Shown here: positions 9,718 through 19,737 of the stretch, in pieces | How positions within the stretch are numbered: the stretch's first letter is position 1 | Layout of the letters: each line of letters starts with the position of its first letter | Source of the DNA: Azoarcus sp. | GTDB lineage: Bacteria; Pseudomonadota; Gammaproteobacteria; Burkholderiales; Rhodocyclaceae | Direction of reading: 5' to 3' | Assembly (NCBI GenBank): GCA_031268195.1 | Contig: JAIRXQ010000032.1 | Location: forward strand, 1-47,589 | Length of the DNA: 47,589 nt | Position numbers and translations under genes: made by a program | Notes under the pieces: generated by a model | Database searches by the model: none | Seen by the model: the letters and a program-made list of their open reading frames with translations, nothing else | Told to the model about the DNA's origin: nothing

Positions 9718-9837
9718 CGTACGAAGGGCAAATGGAAAACACCATAGGCAACCGGGTTTTCATGCCTCGGGCGCTGTCACATACGAACACACGAATCGCC
9801 GCTATGTCGTGGGACATCGGCGTGGGAGCAACGGGTC

Positions 9838-10212
9838 ATGTTAGAGAACTATCTGCCGGTTCTGCTGTTCATACTCGTCGGACTTGCCTTCGGCGTCGGG
9901 CCGTTTTTTCTCGGTAAGGCGCTTGGGCCGAACAAGCCGGATGCCGAAAAGCTCTCCGCCTACGAATGCGGTTTCCCCGCCTTCGAGGACGCGCGCATGA
10001 AGTTCGACGTGCGCTACTACCTGCTCGCCATCCTGTTCATCCTGTTCGATCTGGAAATCGCCTTCCTTTTCCCGTGGGCGACGGTGTTTCGGGAGTTCAT
10101 CGTCGTGGGCGCGGCGGCTTGGTTCGTGTTCGGTTCCGCAATCGTCTTTCTCGCTGTTTTGGTCATCGGCTATATCGTCGAGTGGAAGAATGGCGCGTTC
10201 GACTGGGAGTGA
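9838..10212 (+). CDS. nuoA: NADH-quinone oxidoreductase subunit A
   Basis: NuoA is a small membrane subunit of complex I at the junction of the peripheral and membrane arms, near the quinone channel. The 124 residues have three membrane helices (about 5-28, 60-80, 90-112). The family motif [20 protein letters not shown] lies in the first loop and the acidic patch [11 protein letters not shown] in the second helix. GGGAG lies upstream of the ATG. It opens the 14-subunit operon, 12 bp before nuoB. Confidence 0.97.
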   Translation: MLENYLPVLLFILVGLAFGVGPFFLGKALGPNKPDAEKLSAYECGFPAFEDARMKFDVRYYLLAILFILFDLEIAFLFPWATVFREFIVVGAAAWFVFGSAIVFLAVLVIGYIVEWKNGAFDWE

Positions 10213-10224
10213 GGTGAAGTATTC

Positions 10225-10704
10225 ATGAGCATCGAGGGCGTCTTTCGTGAAGGTTTCGTGACCACATCGTTGGATGCGGTCATCAACTGGACGCGCACCG
10301 GATCGTTGTGGCCGGTGACGTTCGGGCTGGCCTGTTGCGCGGTGGAGATGATGCATTCGGGCATGTCGCGCTACGACCTCGACCGTTTCGGCATCATGTT
10401 TCGCGCCAGCCCCCGCCAGTCCGACCTGATGATCGTCGCGGGTACGCTGACCAACAAGATGGCCCCGGCGCTGCGCCGGGTGTACGACCAGCTCGCGGAA
10501 CCGCGCTGGGTGATGTCGATGGGCTCCTGTGCCAACGGCGGCGGCTACTACCACTATTCCTATTCCGTGGTGCGCGGCTGCGACCGCATCGTGCCGGTCG
10601 ATGTTTACGTGCCGGGCTGTCCGCCGACGGCGGAAGCCTTGCTCTACGGATTGTTGCAACTCCAGAACAAGATCCGGCGCACGAGCACCATCGCGCGCCG
10701 ATAA
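10225..10704 (+). CDS. nuoB: NADH-quinone oxidoreductase subunit B
   Basis: NuoB carries cluster N2, the last Fe-S cluster before ubiquinone, at the membrane interface. The 159 residues contain the four ligands in CCAVEMM (about 35), GSCANGG (about 100) and GCPPTAEAL (about 131). The quinone-site surroundings ([19 protein letters not shown]) are intact. The N-terminal [20 protein letters not shown] is the usual betaproteobacterial start. nuoC begins 15 bp later. Confidence 0.97.
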   Translation: MSIEGVFREGFVTTSLDAVINWTRTGSLWPVTFGLACCAVEMMHSGMSRYDLDRFGIMFRASPRQSDLMIVAGTLTNKMAPALRRVYDQLAEPRWVMSMGSCANGGGYYHYSYSVVRGCDRIVPVDVYVPGCPPTAEALLYGLLQLQNKIRRTSTIARR

Positions 10705-10719
10705 AGGATCGAAGCCGAT

Positions 10720-11328
10720 ATGAGCGCCAAACTCGATCGTTTGAAGAAAGTTTTACGGATCGTCGTGGGCGCGCGGTTGCGCACGCTCATCGAGGATCGC
10801 GGCGAGCTCACCGCAGAGGTCGCCGCGGCCGACTACTTCGAGGTTGCCCGCATTTTGCGTGATCACGCCGATCTGAAATTCGAGCAGTTGATCGACCTCA
10901 CCGGGCTGGACTATTCCACCCACGCCGACGCCGCGCGCGCGCGCGGCAAGCGTTTCGCCACGGTGCTGCATCTGCTTTCCTATGCCCACAACTGGCGGCT
11001 GCGCCTGCGCACGTTCGCGGAGGACAACGCCTTTCCGGTGCTCAATTCGATCTGCGAGCTGTGGCCCGCTGCCAACTGGTACGAGCGCGAGGCGTTCGAC
11101 CTCCTGGGCATCGTCTATCGCGGCCACGAGGATTTGCGTCGCATCCTCACCGATTACGGCTTCGAGGGCCATCCGCTGCGCAAGGACTTCCCGGTGTCGG
11201 GTTACGTCGAAATGCGCTACGACGCCGAAGCGGGCCGGGTGCTCTATCAGCCAGTGACGATCGAGCCGCGTGAGAACACGCCGCGCATCGTGCGCGAAGC
11301 AAGCTACGGGGGCAGTGCTCATGGCTGA
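10720..11328 (+). CDS. nuoC: NADH-quinone oxidoreductase subunit C
   Basis: NuoC is a 30-kDa peripheral-arm subunit that stabilises the NuoB/NuoD quinone module. The 202 residues contain the family signature [20 protein letters not shown] (about 114) and the C-terminal [19 protein letters not shown]. It is a separate gene here, unlike the nuoCD fusion of E. coli. The stop overlaps the nuoD start. Confidence 0.96.
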   Translation: MSAKLDRLKKVLRIVVGARLRTLIEDRGELTAEVAAADYFEVARILRDHADLKFEQLIDLTGLDYSTHADAARARGKRFATVLHLLSYAHNWRLRLRTFAEDNAFPVLNSICELWPAANWYEREAFDLLGIVYRGHEDLRRILTDYGFEGHPLRKDFPVSGYVEMRYDAEAGRVLYQPVTIEPRENTPRIVREASYGGSAHG

Positions 11329-12580
11329 GACGGAGATTCGCAACTACACGCTCAACTTCGGCCCGCAGCACCCGGCGGCGCACGGCGTGCTGCGCATGGT
11401 GCTCGAACTCGACGGCGAAGTGGTCGAACGCGTCGATCCGCATATCGGGCTGCTCCATCGCGGCACCGAAAAGCTTGCAGAGGCGCGCACCTGGGTGCAG
11501 TCCGTGCCGTACATGGATCGCCTCGACTACGTTTCGATGATGTGCAACGAGCACGCTTACTGCCTCGCGGTGGAAAAGCTCCTGGGTGTCGATGTGCCGG
11601 AGCGCGCGCAGTACATCCGGGTAATGATGGACGAGGTGACGCGCATCCTCAATCACCTGATGGGCATCGGCTCGCACGCCTTCGATATCGGCGCGATGAC
11701 GATGATTCTCTACACCTTCCGCGAGCGCGAAGACCTGATGGACGTGTATGAGGCCGTCTCTGGCGCGCGCCTGCACTCGGCCTACTACCGGCCCGGCGGC
11801 GTCTACCGCGATCTGCCGGAGACGATGCCGAAATACCAGCCCAACCGCTTCAAGAACGAAAAGACGGTGGCGAAGCTCAACGAGGCGCGCGAAGGTTCCT
11901 TGCTCGATTTCCTTGCAGACTTCACCAATCGTTTCCCGAAATGTTGCGACGACTACGAGACGCTCCTGACCGAGAACCGCATCTGGAAGCAGCGCACGGT
12001 GGGCGTTGGCGTGGTGTCGCCCGAACGGGCGCTGGCGCTCGGTTTCACCGGCCCGATGCTGCGTGGTTCGAACATTGCGTGGGACTTGCGCAAGAAGCAG
12101 CCTTACGAGGTGTACGACCGCGTGGATTTCGATATCCCCGTGGGCAAGAACGGCGACTGTTACGACCGCTACCTCGTGCGCATGGCGGAGATGCGCCAGT
12201 CGAACGAAATCATCCGCCAGTGCATCGCCTGGCTGCGCGAACATCCCGGCCCGGTCATTACCGATAACCTCAAGGTTGCGCCGCCGAAGCGCGAAAAGAT
12301 GAAGGCGGGCATGGAAGAGCTGATTCACCACTTCAAGCTCTTTTCCGAAGGCATTCATGTGCCGCCGGGCGAGGTTTACGCCGCCATCGAGCACCCGAAG
12401 GGCGAATTTGGCGTCTACGCCGTCTCGGACGGGGCCAACAAGCCGTACCGCATCAAGCTGCGCGCGCCGGGTTTTGCGCATATGGCGGCGATGGACGAAC
12501 TTGCGCGCGGCCACATGCTGGCCGATGTGACGGCGCTCATGGGCACGCTGGATCTGGTTTTTGGCGATGTCGACAGATAA
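11321..12580 (+). CDS. nuoD: NADH-quinone oxidoreductase subunit D
   Basis: NuoD is the 49-kDa subunit that, with NuoB, forms the quinone-binding pocket. It is related to the large subunit of NiFe hydrogenases. The start [20 protein letters not shown] gives 419 residues; the family motif [10 protein letters not shown] is at about 13, HRGTEKLAE at about 48 and [12 protein letters not shown] at about 155. The C-terminus ends in the conserved form [10 protein letters not shown] chose the ATG at 11321, which overlaps the nuoC stop by 8 bp, instead of an upstream frame start. A VOC-family gene intervenes before nuoE. Confidence 0.97.
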   Translation: MAETEIRNYTLNFGPQHPAAHGVLRMVLELDGEVVERVDPHIGLLHRGTEKLAEARTWVQSVPYMDRLDYVSMMCNEHAYCLAVEKLLGVDVPERAQYIRVMMDEVTRILNHLMGIGSHAFDIGAMTMILYTFREREDLMDVYEAVSGARLHSAYYRPGGVYRDLPETMPKYQPNRFKNEKTVAKLNEAREGSLLDFLADFTNRFPKCCDDYETLLTENRIWKQRTVGVGVVSPERALALGFTGPMLRGSNIAWDLRKKQPYEVYDRVDFDIPVGKNGDCYDRYLVRMAEMRQSNEIIRQCIAWLREHPGPVITDNLKVAPPKREKMKAGMEELIHHFKLFSEGIHVPPGEVYAAIEHPKGEFGVYAVSDGANKPYRIKLRAPGFAHMAAMDELARGHMLADVTALMGTLDLVFGDVDR

Positions 12581-12596
12581 GGAGGCAGGGCGGGTC

Positions 12597-13040
12597 ATGC
12601 TGAAAAAATTCTGTACCAACATGATGGTGGACGACCTCCACGCGACCTTCGACTTCTACCGGACGGTGCTCGGTTTCGAGCACGTCATGTCGATGCCGGC
12701 GCATGCGGAGCGTGCGGAAGATATCCTGTTCGAGTACGACGCCAGCAAGCCGCTCGTCTACGCCCTGGTCCGCCACGGCAGCATCGAACTGATGTTCCAG
12801 GCGCGCGCAAGCCTGCAAGAAGACGTTCCGGCCTTCGCAAATGCGGCGGCCACGGGTGGAACGCTGACTTTTTATTTCGAGGTCGACGATGTCGACGCCT
12901 TGGCGGCAAAGCTAAGGCCCGCGTGCGAGGTGGTGCGGGATCTGCGCGACGCCTTCTACGGCATGCGGGAAATCTATATCCGCGACCTGAATGGCTACGT
13001 CCTCTGTTTCGGGCAGGACGTGACGAAGTCCGCTTCCTGA
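12597..13040 (+). CDS. VOC-superfamily (glyoxalase/bleomycin-resistance fold) protein inside the nuo operon
   Basis: The protein has 147 residues from MLKKFCTNMMVDDLHATFDF. The pattern is a vicinal-oxygen-chelate domain with two beta-alpha-beta-beta-beta modules. An opening DDLHATFDFYRTVLGFEHV, a middle IELMFQ, then FYFEVDDVDALAAKL, and a closing MREIYIRDLNGYVLCFGQ are all typical. Candidate metal ligands are His (DDLHATF), Glu (IELMF) and a late acidic residue, but the metal set cannot be fixed by eye. The substrate is unknown. GGAGG lies 11 bases before the ATG. It sits in the same orientation between nuoD and nuoE, so it should be expressed with complex I. VOC genes are not part of the enzyme itself. 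Confidence 0.85.
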   Translation: MLKKFCTNMMVDDLHATFDFYRTVLGFEHVMSMPAHAERAEDILFEYDASKPLVYALVRHGSIELMFQARASLQEDVPAFANAAATGGTLTFYFEVDDVDALAAKLRPACEVVRDLRDAFYGMREIYIRDLNGYVLCFGQDVTKSAS

Positions 13041-13054
13041 CATGGGCGAAAAAT

Positions 13055-13540
13055 ATGTTTGACGCTGAAACGCTCCAACGATTCGACCGTGAAATCGCCA
13101 AATACCCGGCCGGGCAGCAACGTTCCGCCGTCATGGCCTGTCTCGCGCTGGCGCAAAGGGAAACCGGCTGGCTGTCGCCGGAAGCCATCGAATTCGTCGC
13201 CGGCTACCTCGGCATGCCGCCGATCGCCGCGCACGAGGTGGCGACGTTCTACAACATGTTCGAGCTTGCGCCGGTCGGGCGTCACAAGATCGTCGTGTGC
13301 ACGAACCTGCCCTGTGCGCTCTCCGGCGGCGTCCATGCCGCCGAGTACCTGAAAGAAAAACTGGGCATCGACTTTGGGGAAACCACGCCCGACGGCAAGT
13401 TCACCCTGAAAGAGGGCGAATGCATGGGCGCGTGCGGCGATGCGCCGGTGCTGCTGCACAACAACCACCGCATGTGCTGCTGCATGACCAGGGAGAAGAT
13501 CGACCGGATGTTGGCCGAACTGGAGGCGCAACCGCAATGA
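13055..13540 (+). CDS. nuoE: NADH-quinone oxidoreductase subunit E
   Basis: NuoE is the 24-kDa subunit of the NADH dehydrogenase module, with a thioredoxin-like fold and the [2Fe-2S] cluster N1a. The 161 residues show the ligand pairs CTNLPC (about 87) and CMGAC (about 123) in the correct C-x4-C and C-x3-C spacing, plus the helical N-terminal domain with [18 protein letters not shown]. The ATG at 13055 was chosen since an ATG at 13041 opens a 6-codon dead end. The stop overlaps the nuoF ATG. Confidence 0.96.
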   Translation: MFDAETLQRFDREIAKYPAGQQRSAVMACLALAQRETGWLSPEAIEFVAGYLGMPPIAAHEVATFYNMFELAPVGRHKIVVCTNLPCALSGGVHAAEYLKEKLGIDFGETTPDGKFTLKEGECMGACGDAPVLLHNNHRMCCCMTREKIDRMLAELEAQPQ

Positions 13541-14862
13541 GCGCGCATGCAATGATTCTTGATGGCATCGATGGTGACCGCACTTGGCGGTTGAAGGACT
13601 ACGTTGCGCGCGGCGGCTACGCGGTATTGAAAAAGATCCTTGCGGAAAAAACGCCGCCCGAAGCCATCATCGCGGAACTGAAAGCCTCCGGCATGCGCGG
13701 GCGCGGCGGCGCGGGTTTTCCGACCGGGCTGAAATGGTCATTCATGCCGCGCGCTTTCCCCGGCGACAAATACCTCGCCTGCAACTCCGACGAAGGCGAG
13801 CCGGGCACCTTCAAGGACCGCGACATCCTGCGTTACAACCCGCACGCGGTCATCGAAGGCATGATTATCGGCGCGTACGTCATGGGCTGTGCGCGCGGCT
13901 ACAACTACATCCACGGCGAAATTTTCGAAATCTACCAACGTTTCGAGGCGGCGCTGGAAGAAGCGCGCGCCGCGAACCTGCTTGGACAGCGCATCCTCGG
14001 CAGCGGTTTCTCGTTCGAGTTGTTCGCTCATCACGGCTATGGCGCCTATGTGTGCGGGGAGGAGACGGCGCTCCTGGAATCGATCGAGGGCAAAAAAGGC
14101 CAGCCGCGCTTCAAACCGCCGTTTCCGGCCGCGTTCGGGCTTTACGGCAAGCCGACCACGATCAACAACACTGAAACCTTCGCCTCGGTGCCTTTCTTGC
14201 TGCGCATGGGCGGCGAGGCGTTCCTCGCGCTCGGCAAGCCCAACAATGGCGGCGCGAAGATTTTCTCGGTTTCCGGCCATGTCACCCGGCCCGGCAATTA
14301 CGAAATCACGCTCGGCACGCCGTTTTTCGAGCTGCTGCAAATGGCGGGTGGCATGCGCGCCGGGCGCAGGTTGAAGGCGGTGATCCCCGGCGGCTCGTCT
14401 GCGCCGGTGCTGCCCGCCGACACGATGATGGCCTGTACGATGGACTATGACTCCATCGCCAAGGCGGGGTCGATGCTCGGCTCCGGCGCGGTGATCGTCA
14501 TGGATGAAACCACCTGCATGGTCCGGGCGCTGGAGCGGCTGTCGTACTTTTATCACGAAGAATCCTGTGGGCAATGCACGCCCTGCCGCGAGGGCACGGG
14601 CTGGCTCTACAGGGTGGTGCATCGCATCGAGCACGGTCTGGGGCGTGTTGAAGATCTCGACCTGCTGCGTTCGGTGGCGGGCAACATTTCGGGTCGTACC
14701 ATCTGCGCGCTGGGCGATGCGGCAGCGGGGCCGGTGCTGAGCTTCCTCAAGCACTTCGAGGACGAATTCGTCTACCACATCGAAAACAAGAAATGCCTGG
14801 TTCCGCCCTCGCTACAGGACACGGGCAGCCAAATTCCGGTCTATGTGAGCCAGTCATGCTAG
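13537..14862 (+). CDS. nuoF: NADH-quinone oxidoreductase subunit F
   Basis: NuoF binds NADH and FMN and passes electrons to a [4Fe-4S] cluster (N3). The 441-residue protein contains the glycine-rich nucleotide loop [15 protein letters not shown] (about 55), the FMN region [15 protein letters not shown] (about 87), [16 protein letters not shown] (about 173), and the cluster ligands [11 protein letters not shown] (about 346) with the fourth Cys in TICALGD. The start [14 protein letters not shown] overlaps the nuoE stop (ATGA). The stop overlaps nuoG. Confidence 0.97.
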   Translation: MSAHAMILDGIDGDRTWRLKDYVARGGYAVLKKILAEKTPPEAIIAELKASGMRGRGGAGFPTGLKWSFMPRAFPGDKYLACNSDEGEPGTFKDRDILRYNPHAVIEGMIIGAYVMGCARGYNYIHGEIFEIYQRFEAALEEARAANLLGQRILGSGFSFELFAHHGYGAYVCGEETALLESIEGKKGQPRFKPPFPAAFGLYGKPTTINNTETFASVPFLLRMGGEAFLALGKPNNGGAKIFSVSGHVTRPGNYEITLGTPFFELLQMAGGMRAGRRLKAVIPGGSSAPVLPADTMMACTMDYDSIAKAGSMLGSGAVIVMDETTCMVRALERLSYFYHEESCGQCTPCREGTGWLYRVVHRIEHGLGRVEDLDLLRSVAGNISGRTICALGDAAAGPVLSFLKHFEDEFVYHIENKKCLVPPSLQDTGSQIPVYVSQSC

Positions 14863-17216
14863 ACATCGAAATCGACGGAAAGGCGGTGCAAACGCCAGAG
14901 GGCAGCACCGTGATGGACGCCGCGACCCTGGCCGGCGTCTATATTCCCCATTTTTGCTATCACAAGAAGCTGTCGATCGCCGCCAGTTGCCGCATGTGTC
15001 TGGTCCAGGTCGAAAAAGCGCCCAAGCCGCTGCCCGCCTGCGCCACGCCGGTCACGAACGGCATGAAGGTGTGGACGCGCTCCGAGGCGGCGGCGAAAGC
15101 GCAGAAAGCGGTGATGGAATTCCTGCTCATCAATCATCCGCTCGATTGCCCGGTGTGCGATCAGGGCGGCGAATGCCAGTTGCAGGACATCGCGGTGGGC
15201 TACGGCGGCACGAAGTCGCGCTTCAACGAACCGAAGCGCGTCTGGGTAAACAAGGATTTCGGTCCGCTGATTTCCTCCGATGCCAGCCGCTGCATCAACT
15301 GCACGCGCTGCGTGCGCTTTACCGCCGAAATTGGCGGCGTGCAGGAATTGGGACAGACCTACCGGGGCGACCACGCCGAGATCATGACCTTCCTCGGCCG
15401 CCCGGTGGATTCCGAACTCTCTGGCAACATCATCGATCTTTGCCCGGTCGGGGCGCTCACCTCGAAGCCGTTTCGCTTCGGCGCCCGCTCGTGGGAGCTG
15501 ACGCGACGCCGCTCGGTCAGTCCGCACGATGCGCTCGGCGCCAAGCTCATCGTCCAAACCCGGCAGGACGTGGTCAAGCGCGTGCTGCCGGGGCCGGATG
15601 AGGCGCTGAACGAATGCTGGCTCTCCGACCGGGACCGCTTCTCCTACGAAGGGCTGGCGAGCGAGCAGCGCCTGACGTTGCCGATGCGCCGCGAGGGCGA
15701 CAATTGGCATACGGTGTCCTGGCAGATCGCGCTCGAACTCGTCGCCAGCACCTTGCGCGACGTAGCCAAAGAGCAGGGCGGGCAAGCCGTGGGCGCGCTC
15801 GCCTCGCCGCACGCCACCGCCGAAGAACTCTATCTGCTGCAAAAACTGATGCGTGGGCTCGGCTCCCAGAATGTCGATTTCCGCCTGCGTCGCCGCGATT
15901 TCCGGGATGATGCCGTGCGCGCGGGCGTGCCTTGGCTCGGCATGAACGTGACCGACATCCACGACATCTCCAGCATCCTTGTGATCGGCAGCTTCCTGCG
16001 CAAGGACGCGCCGCTGCTCTGCCAGAAGGTGCGTCATTCCGCGTTGCGGCACGGCTTGCAGGTCAATACCGTCGGGCCGAACGCCGAGGATTGGCGGATG
16101 CCGATGGCGACGCGTGCGCTGGTTGCGCCATCCGGCATGGTCGATATGCTGGCCGGCATCGCGGTCGCGCTGGCAAAAAAGACCGGCAAGACGCTGACGG
16201 CGACGCTCGCCGCGCGGGCGTGCGCCGAAAACGACCTCCCGGACGCCGCCCGCGCCATCGCGCGCAGCCTCGCCGCGGGCGAAAAAGGCGCGGTGTGGCT
16301 CGGCAACCTTGCCGAACAGCACCCGCGCGCCGCCGAATTGCATCTGTGGGCGCAGGAAATCGCGCGTCTGGCTGGCGCCGCGCTCGGCTTCGTGGGTGAG
16401 GCGGCCAACAGCGTCGGCGGCTATCTCGTCAATGCCGTGCCCGGCGAGGGTGGACTGGACGCGAACGCGATGATCGCCGCGCCGCGCCACGCCTATGTGC
16501 TGCTCGGCGCGGAACCCGATCTCGATTTCGCGGACGGCGCGGCCACCGTCGCCGCGCTCTCCCGCGCCCGCCTCACGGTCGCGTTGAGCGCCTTCGATTC
16601 TCCCGGATTGCGGCAGGCCGCCGACGTGATGTTGCCGCTTGCGCCCTTCACTGAAACCTCGGGCACTTTCGTCAATTGCCTCGGCATGGCGCAGAGTTTT
16701 CAGGCCGTCGTGCCGCCGCGCGGCGAAACGCGCCCGGGCTGGAAGATTCTGCGCGTGCTCGGCAATTTGCTCGAACTGCCGGGGTTTGAGTTCGAGGACT
16801 CCGAAGCCGTGCGCGCCGAGGCATTGCCTGCCGACATTGCCGCCCGCCTCGACAACGGCATGGGTGACATCCCGGCGGGCGAGGCGGCCGCGCCGGATGC
16901 GCCGCATGGCGGACGCTTGCAGCGCGTGGCTGACGTGCCGATCTACTTTGCCGATCCGCTCGTGCGCCGCGCGGCATCGTTGCAGAAAACGGCTGATGCC
17001 GCCGCGCCCACCGCGCGCATGGCGCGTGCGACGTTGGCCGCGCTGGGCGCGGCTGACGGCGACAAGGTGCGCGTCACGGGCAGCGGCGCGGCGGTCGAAC
17101 TGACCGCCCAGGCCGACGAAGGCGTCGCGGCGGGCTGCGTGTGCATCGCCGCCGCGCATCCTGCGACGGTGGCGATCGGGCCGCTGTTTGGCGAATTGAG
17201 CGTGGAGCGAGTTTGA
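14856..17216 (+). CDS. nuoG: NADH-quinone oxidoreductase subunit G
   Basis: NuoG is the 75-kDa peripheral-arm subunit that carries several Fe-S clusters between NuoF and NuoI. The 786 residues begin [17 protein letters not shown] [2Fe-2S] ferredoxin domain ([15 protein letters not shown]) comes first, then [14 protein letters not shown] with a His/Cys-ligated cluster region, and [10 protein letters not shown] near 150. A molybdopterin-oxidoreductase-like domain makes up the remainder. Length matches betaproteobacterial NuoG, shorter than E. coli (908). The C-terminal third is Ala-rich and less conserved. Overlaps nuoF and nuoH by a few bases. Confidence 0.96.
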   Translation: MLDIEIDGKAVQTPEGSTVMDAATLAGVYIPHFCYHKKLSIAASCRMCLVQVEKAPKPLPACATPVTNGMKVWTRSEAAAKAQKAVMEFLLINHPLDCPVCDQGGECQLQDIAVGYGGTKSRFNEPKRVWVNKDFGPLISSDASRCINCTRCVRFTAEIGGVQELGQTYRGDHAEIMTFLGRPVDSELSGNIIDLCPVGALTSKPFRFGARSWELTRRRSVSPHDALGAKLIVQTRQDVVKRVLPGPDEALNECWLSDRDRFSYEGLASEQRLTLPMRREGDNWHTVSWQIALELVASTLRDVAKEQGGQAVGALASPHATAEELYLLQKLMRGLGSQNVDFRLRRRDFRDDAVRAGVPWLGMNVTDIHDISSILVIGSFLRKDAPLLCQKVRHSALRHGLQVNTVGPNAEDWRMPMATRALVAPSGMVDMLAGIAVALAKKTGKTLTATLAARACAENDLPDAARAIARSLAAGEKGAVWLGNLAEQHPRAAELHLWAQEIARLAGAALGFVGEAANSVGGYLVNAVPGEGGLDANAMIAAPRHAYVLLGAEPDLDFADGAATVAALSRARLTVALSAFDSPGLRQAADVMLPLAPFTETSGTFVNCLGMAQSFQAVVPPRGETRPGWKILRVLGNLLELPGFEFEDSEAVRAEALPADIAARLDNGMGDIPAGEAAAPDAPHGGRLQRVADVPIYFADPLVRRAASLQKTADAAAPTARMARATLAALGAADGDKVRVTGSGAAVELTAQADEGVAAGCVCIAAAHPATVAIGPLFGELSVERV

Positions 17217-18292
17217 TGGACGCGATATTGCAACCGGTTGCCGACTTCTTTGGCCCCACGCTTTGGCTCGTGGTGTGGTCGCTGGTGAAAATCTTCGCCC
17301 TGCTCGTGCCGCTTCTGGTGTGCGTCGCCTATATGACTTACGCCGAACGCAAGATCATCGGCTTCATGCAGGTGCGCCTCGGCCCCAACCGCACCGGGCC
17401 GCTCGGCCTGCTGCAACCGATTGCGGACGCCCTGAAGCTGCTGTTCAAGGAAGTCGTCATTCCGAGTGGCGCCAGCAAGGGGTTGTACGTCATCGGCCCG
17501 ATCCTCGCGCTCGCCCCGTCGCTCGCGGCATGGGCGGTGGTGCCGGTGGGCGACGGGCTGGTGGTGGCCAACGTCAACGCCGGGCTGTTGCTGCTGCTGG
17601 CGATCGCCTCCATCGAAGTCTATGGCGTCATCATCGCGGGTTGGGCGACCAACTCCAAATATGCTTTCCTCGGCGCGATGCGCGCGGCGGCGCAGATGGT
17701 GTCCTACGAAGTCGCGCTCGGCTTCTCGCTCATCTGCGTGCTGATGATTTCGGGCAGCCTCAACTTTTCCGACATCGTCAATAGTCAGAACGTCGGCTTT
17801 TTCCACGACAAGGGGGTCAGCTTCCTGTCGTGGAACTGGCTGCCGCTTCTGCCGCTGTTCGTCGTCTATTTCATCTCCGGTGTGGCCGAAACCAACCGCG
17901 CGCCGTTCGATGTGGTGGAAGGCGAATCCGAGATCGTCGCCGGGCACATGGTCGAGTATTCCGGGATGGCGTTCGCGCTGTTCTTCCTGGCGGAATACGC
18001 CAACATGATCCTGGTGTCGGCGGTGACCGCGCTCTTGTTTCTCGGTGGCTGGCTGTCGCCGGTGGGCTTCCTGCCCGACGGTTTTTACTGGATGGCGATC
18101 AAGACGGCATTCTTCCTTTTCATGTTCCTGTGGATTCGCGCCACTTTCCCGCGTTTCCGCTACGACCAGATCATGCGTCTGGGCTGGAAGGTGTTCGTTC
18201 CGATCACGCTCGTGTGGGTCGTCGTGGTGGCGGTGTGGATGATCTCGCCCTGGTCGATCTGGCAGAACGTGCCGGTGATGGCCGGACATTGA
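17216..18292 (+). CDS. nuoH: NADH-quinone oxidoreductase subunit H
   Basis: NuoH is the membrane subunit that forms the quinone-access tunnel with NuoB/NuoD. The 358 residues have about eight membrane helices and the family motifs [20 protein letters not shown] (about 42), [19 protein letters not shown] (about 230) and [18 protein letters not shown] (about 310). The ATG at 17216 shares its A with the nuoG TGA stop, indicating translational coupling. nuoI follows after 11 bp. Confidence 0.97.
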   Translation: MDAILQPVADFFGPTLWLVVWSLVKIFALLVPLLVCVAYMTYAERKIIGFMQVRLGPNRTGPLGLLQPIADALKLLFKEVVIPSGASKGLYVIGPILALAPSLAAWAVVPVGDGLVVANVNAGLLLLLAIASIEVYGVIIAGWATNSKYAFLGAMRAAAQMVSYEVALGFSLICVLMISGSLNFSDIVNSQNVGFFHDKGVSFLSWNWLPLLPLFVVYFISGVAETNRAPFDVVEGESEIVAGHMVEYSGMAFALFFLAEYANMILVSAVTALLFLGGWLSPVGFLPDGFYWMAIKTAFFLFMFLWIRATFPRFRYDQIMRLGWKVFVPITLVWVVVVAVWMISPWSIWQNVPVMAGH

Positions 18293-18303
18293 GGAGATAG
18301 GCG

Positions 18304-18789
18304 ATGGGCGCAAAGGATTACATCGGAAGCCTGTTCCTCAAGGAACTGCTGCAAGGACTGGTCGTTACGGGGCGGCATTTTTTCCAGCGCAAGCTGACGA
18401 TTCAGTACCCCGAGGAAAAGACGCCGCAAAGTCCGCGCTTCCGTGGCCTGCACGCGCTGCGCCGCGACGAGCGAGGCGAGGAACGTTGCGTGGCCTGCAA
18501 GCTGTGCGAGGCGATCTGCCCGGCGATGGCGATCTCCATCGACGTCGCCGAACGCGAGGACGGCTCGCGTCGCACGACGCGTTACGACATCGATTATTCC
18601 AAATGTATTTTCTGTGGTTTCTGTGAGGAAGCCTGTCCGGTGGATGCCATCGTCGAGACGCCGATTTTCGAGTTTCATGGCGAGGCGCGCGGCGAGCTTT
18701 ATTACAGCAAGCAGATGCTGCTGGCCATTGGCGAGCGCTACAAAGAGCGCATCGACGCCGACAAAGCGGCGGACGCGAAGTATAGGTAA
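18304..18789 (+). CDS. nuoI: NADH-quinone oxidoreductase subunit I
   Basis: NuoI is a ferredoxin-like subunit with two [4Fe-4S] clusters (N6a, N6b) that deliver electrons to N2 in NuoB. The 161 residues hold both ligand sets, [12 protein letters not shown] (about 60) and [12 protein letters not shown] (about 101). They also carry the N-terminal amphipathic helix and the QYPEEK segment that docks on the membrane arm. In a standard operon nuoJ would follow. Here two unrelated genes are inserted first. Confidence 0.97.
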   Translation: MGAKDYIGSLFLKELLQGLVVTGRHFFQRKLTIQYPEEKTPQSPRFRGLHALRRDERGEERCVACKLCEAICPAMAISIDVAEREDGSRRTTRYDIDYSKCIFCGFCEEACPVDAIVETPIFEFHGEARGELYYSKQMLLAIGERYKERIDADKAADAKYR

Positions 18790-18818
18790 AGCGGCCTATT
18801 CAACAGGAAAGGAGAGCA

Positions 18819-19307
18819 ATGCCAAACATCAATACCCCATCGAGCGGCCATGTCGGCCCTTCCGCGAACATGCACCGCCAGTGGCTGCCATATACCGCCG
18901 CCGACAGCAGCGATCTGGCGATGTTGAATGTGGCAATGAACATCATCAATACACGGATAAAGGGTCACTCTCCATGCAATGCTGCATTTCAAGCGCTGCC
19001 GGGTGGGCGGACGTTTGCGGACATCTGGAACGACTCATCGGTATGGATCAGCTATAACCCGGTGTGGCGGCACGGCTACTTTGGTTCCACCTCAGGGAAG
19101 GATATCACTATCGCGAAATATGCTTTTTCGATGGGGCATTGGACGATAGCCGCTACCCTTGTTCATGAACTTGCGCATGTCAATGGCGCACCGGGCCACA
19201 ATACGCAGGCAGAAGATACGCTGAAGGCGTGCCTTCTCAGAGATCTGTACGATCCCAGTGTCATAGGAAGTCTGACTGGACCATTCAATGATCCACACAT
19301 GGCATGA
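18819..19307 (+). CDS. Putative zincin metallopeptidase (HELAH), inserted between nuoI and nuoJ
   Basis: Zinc-protease activity is inferred from the motif AATLVHELAHVNGAPGH: His116, Glu117 and His120 form HExxH. Gly123 and His127 make it HExxHxxGxxxH, one residue longer than the metzincin signature HExxHxxGxxH. Alternatively Glu132 (in QAED) could be the third ligand, as in gluzincins. The 162 residues have no signal peptide or membrane helix and two cysteines (53, 138). The rest (HMHRQW-like N-terminus, FADIWND, YNPVWRHGYF) matches nothing I recognise. A strong Shine-Dalgarno (AAGGAG) precedes the ATG. A hand count over 18901-19260 gives about 53% G+C, visibly lower than the nuo genes, which suggests transfer. 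It overlaps the TIMP-like gene by ATGA. The compact form and neighbour recall toxin/immunity pairs; function is unproven. Confidence 0.7.
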   Translation: MPNINTPSSGHVGPSANMHRQWLPYTAADSSDLAMLNVAMNIINTRIKGHSPCNAAFQALPGGRTFADIWNDSSVWISYNPVWRHGYFGSTSGKDITIAKYAFSMGHWTIAATLVHELAHVNGAPGHNTQAEDTLKACLLRDLYDPSVIGSLTGPFNDPHMA

Positions 19308-19729
19308 AGCTGGAAATGAAAAAGTTCATTTTCTTTCTGTGGTTATCCCTGTTGGCCTCGACGCAGGTGTTCGCCTGCCGCTGCCTGGAGCCGGAGGCGC
19401 GGCGGGCTTATGCCGAAGCGGACGCCGTGATTCTGGCAAGAATCGGTGCGGTGGCCGCGCCGGAGGAGAGGTCGGTGCGCATCGAGGCGGAGATGCTGCG
19501 GTCGTGGAAGGCGGGGGTTACGCGCAACGTGCTCCTGTTTACGGCGTTTCCGGAGACGGATTGCGCCTATCCCATGCGGGAAGGCGATACCCATCTCCTG
19601 TATCTCGTCAAACACCGCACGGATTCGGAAGCTTTCTGGACGGAGCGATGCATGGGTAATCTGATCGGGAAAAAGGCGGCAAAGCGCATTCAGTGGCTGG
19701 ATCGCCATGGCAAGAAATCGTCGGGCTGA
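19304..19729 (+). CDS. Secreted TIMP/NTR-like protein, putative metalloprotease inhibitor
   Basis: The 141-residue product has a Sec signal, MKLEMKKFIFFLWLSLLAST then QVFA, predicted to be cut before Cys25, leaving mature Cys1-Arg2-Cys3. In TIMPs the N-terminal Cys-x-Cys chelates the protease zinc, and Cys1 and Cys3 form disulfides. Here two further cysteines, Cys87 (TDCAYP) and Cys116 (TERCMG), fall at mature positions 63 and 92, close to 72 and 101 in human TIMP-2. The stretch AYAEADAVILARIG, the strand RIEAEMLRSWKAG, VLLFTA and HLLYLVK follow the TIMP/NTR beta-barrel pattern in order. No lipobox fits well (Phe at -2). It overlaps the HELAH protease gene by 4 bp and ends 8 bp before nuoJ. 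MKKF at 19316 is an alternative start. Direct inhibition of the neighbour is inference. Confidence 0.7.
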   Translation: MKLEMKKFIFFLWLSLLASTQVFACRCLEPEARRAYAEADAVILARIGAVAAPEERSVRIEAEMLRSWKAGVTRNVLLFTAFPETDCAYPMREGDTHLLYLVKHRTDSEAFWTERCMGNLIGKKAAKRIQWLDRHGKKSSG

Positions 19730-19737
19730 GCGCAAAC

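Noticed and set aside
14859-17159. 766-codon open frame antisense to nuoG
   Set aside because: Shadow of the nuoG reading frame; Arg/Ala/His-rich, no recognisable motif or start signal.
16943-18313. 456-codon open frame antisense to nuoG/nuoH
   Set aside because: Low-complexity His/Arg/Glu-rich shadow of true genes.
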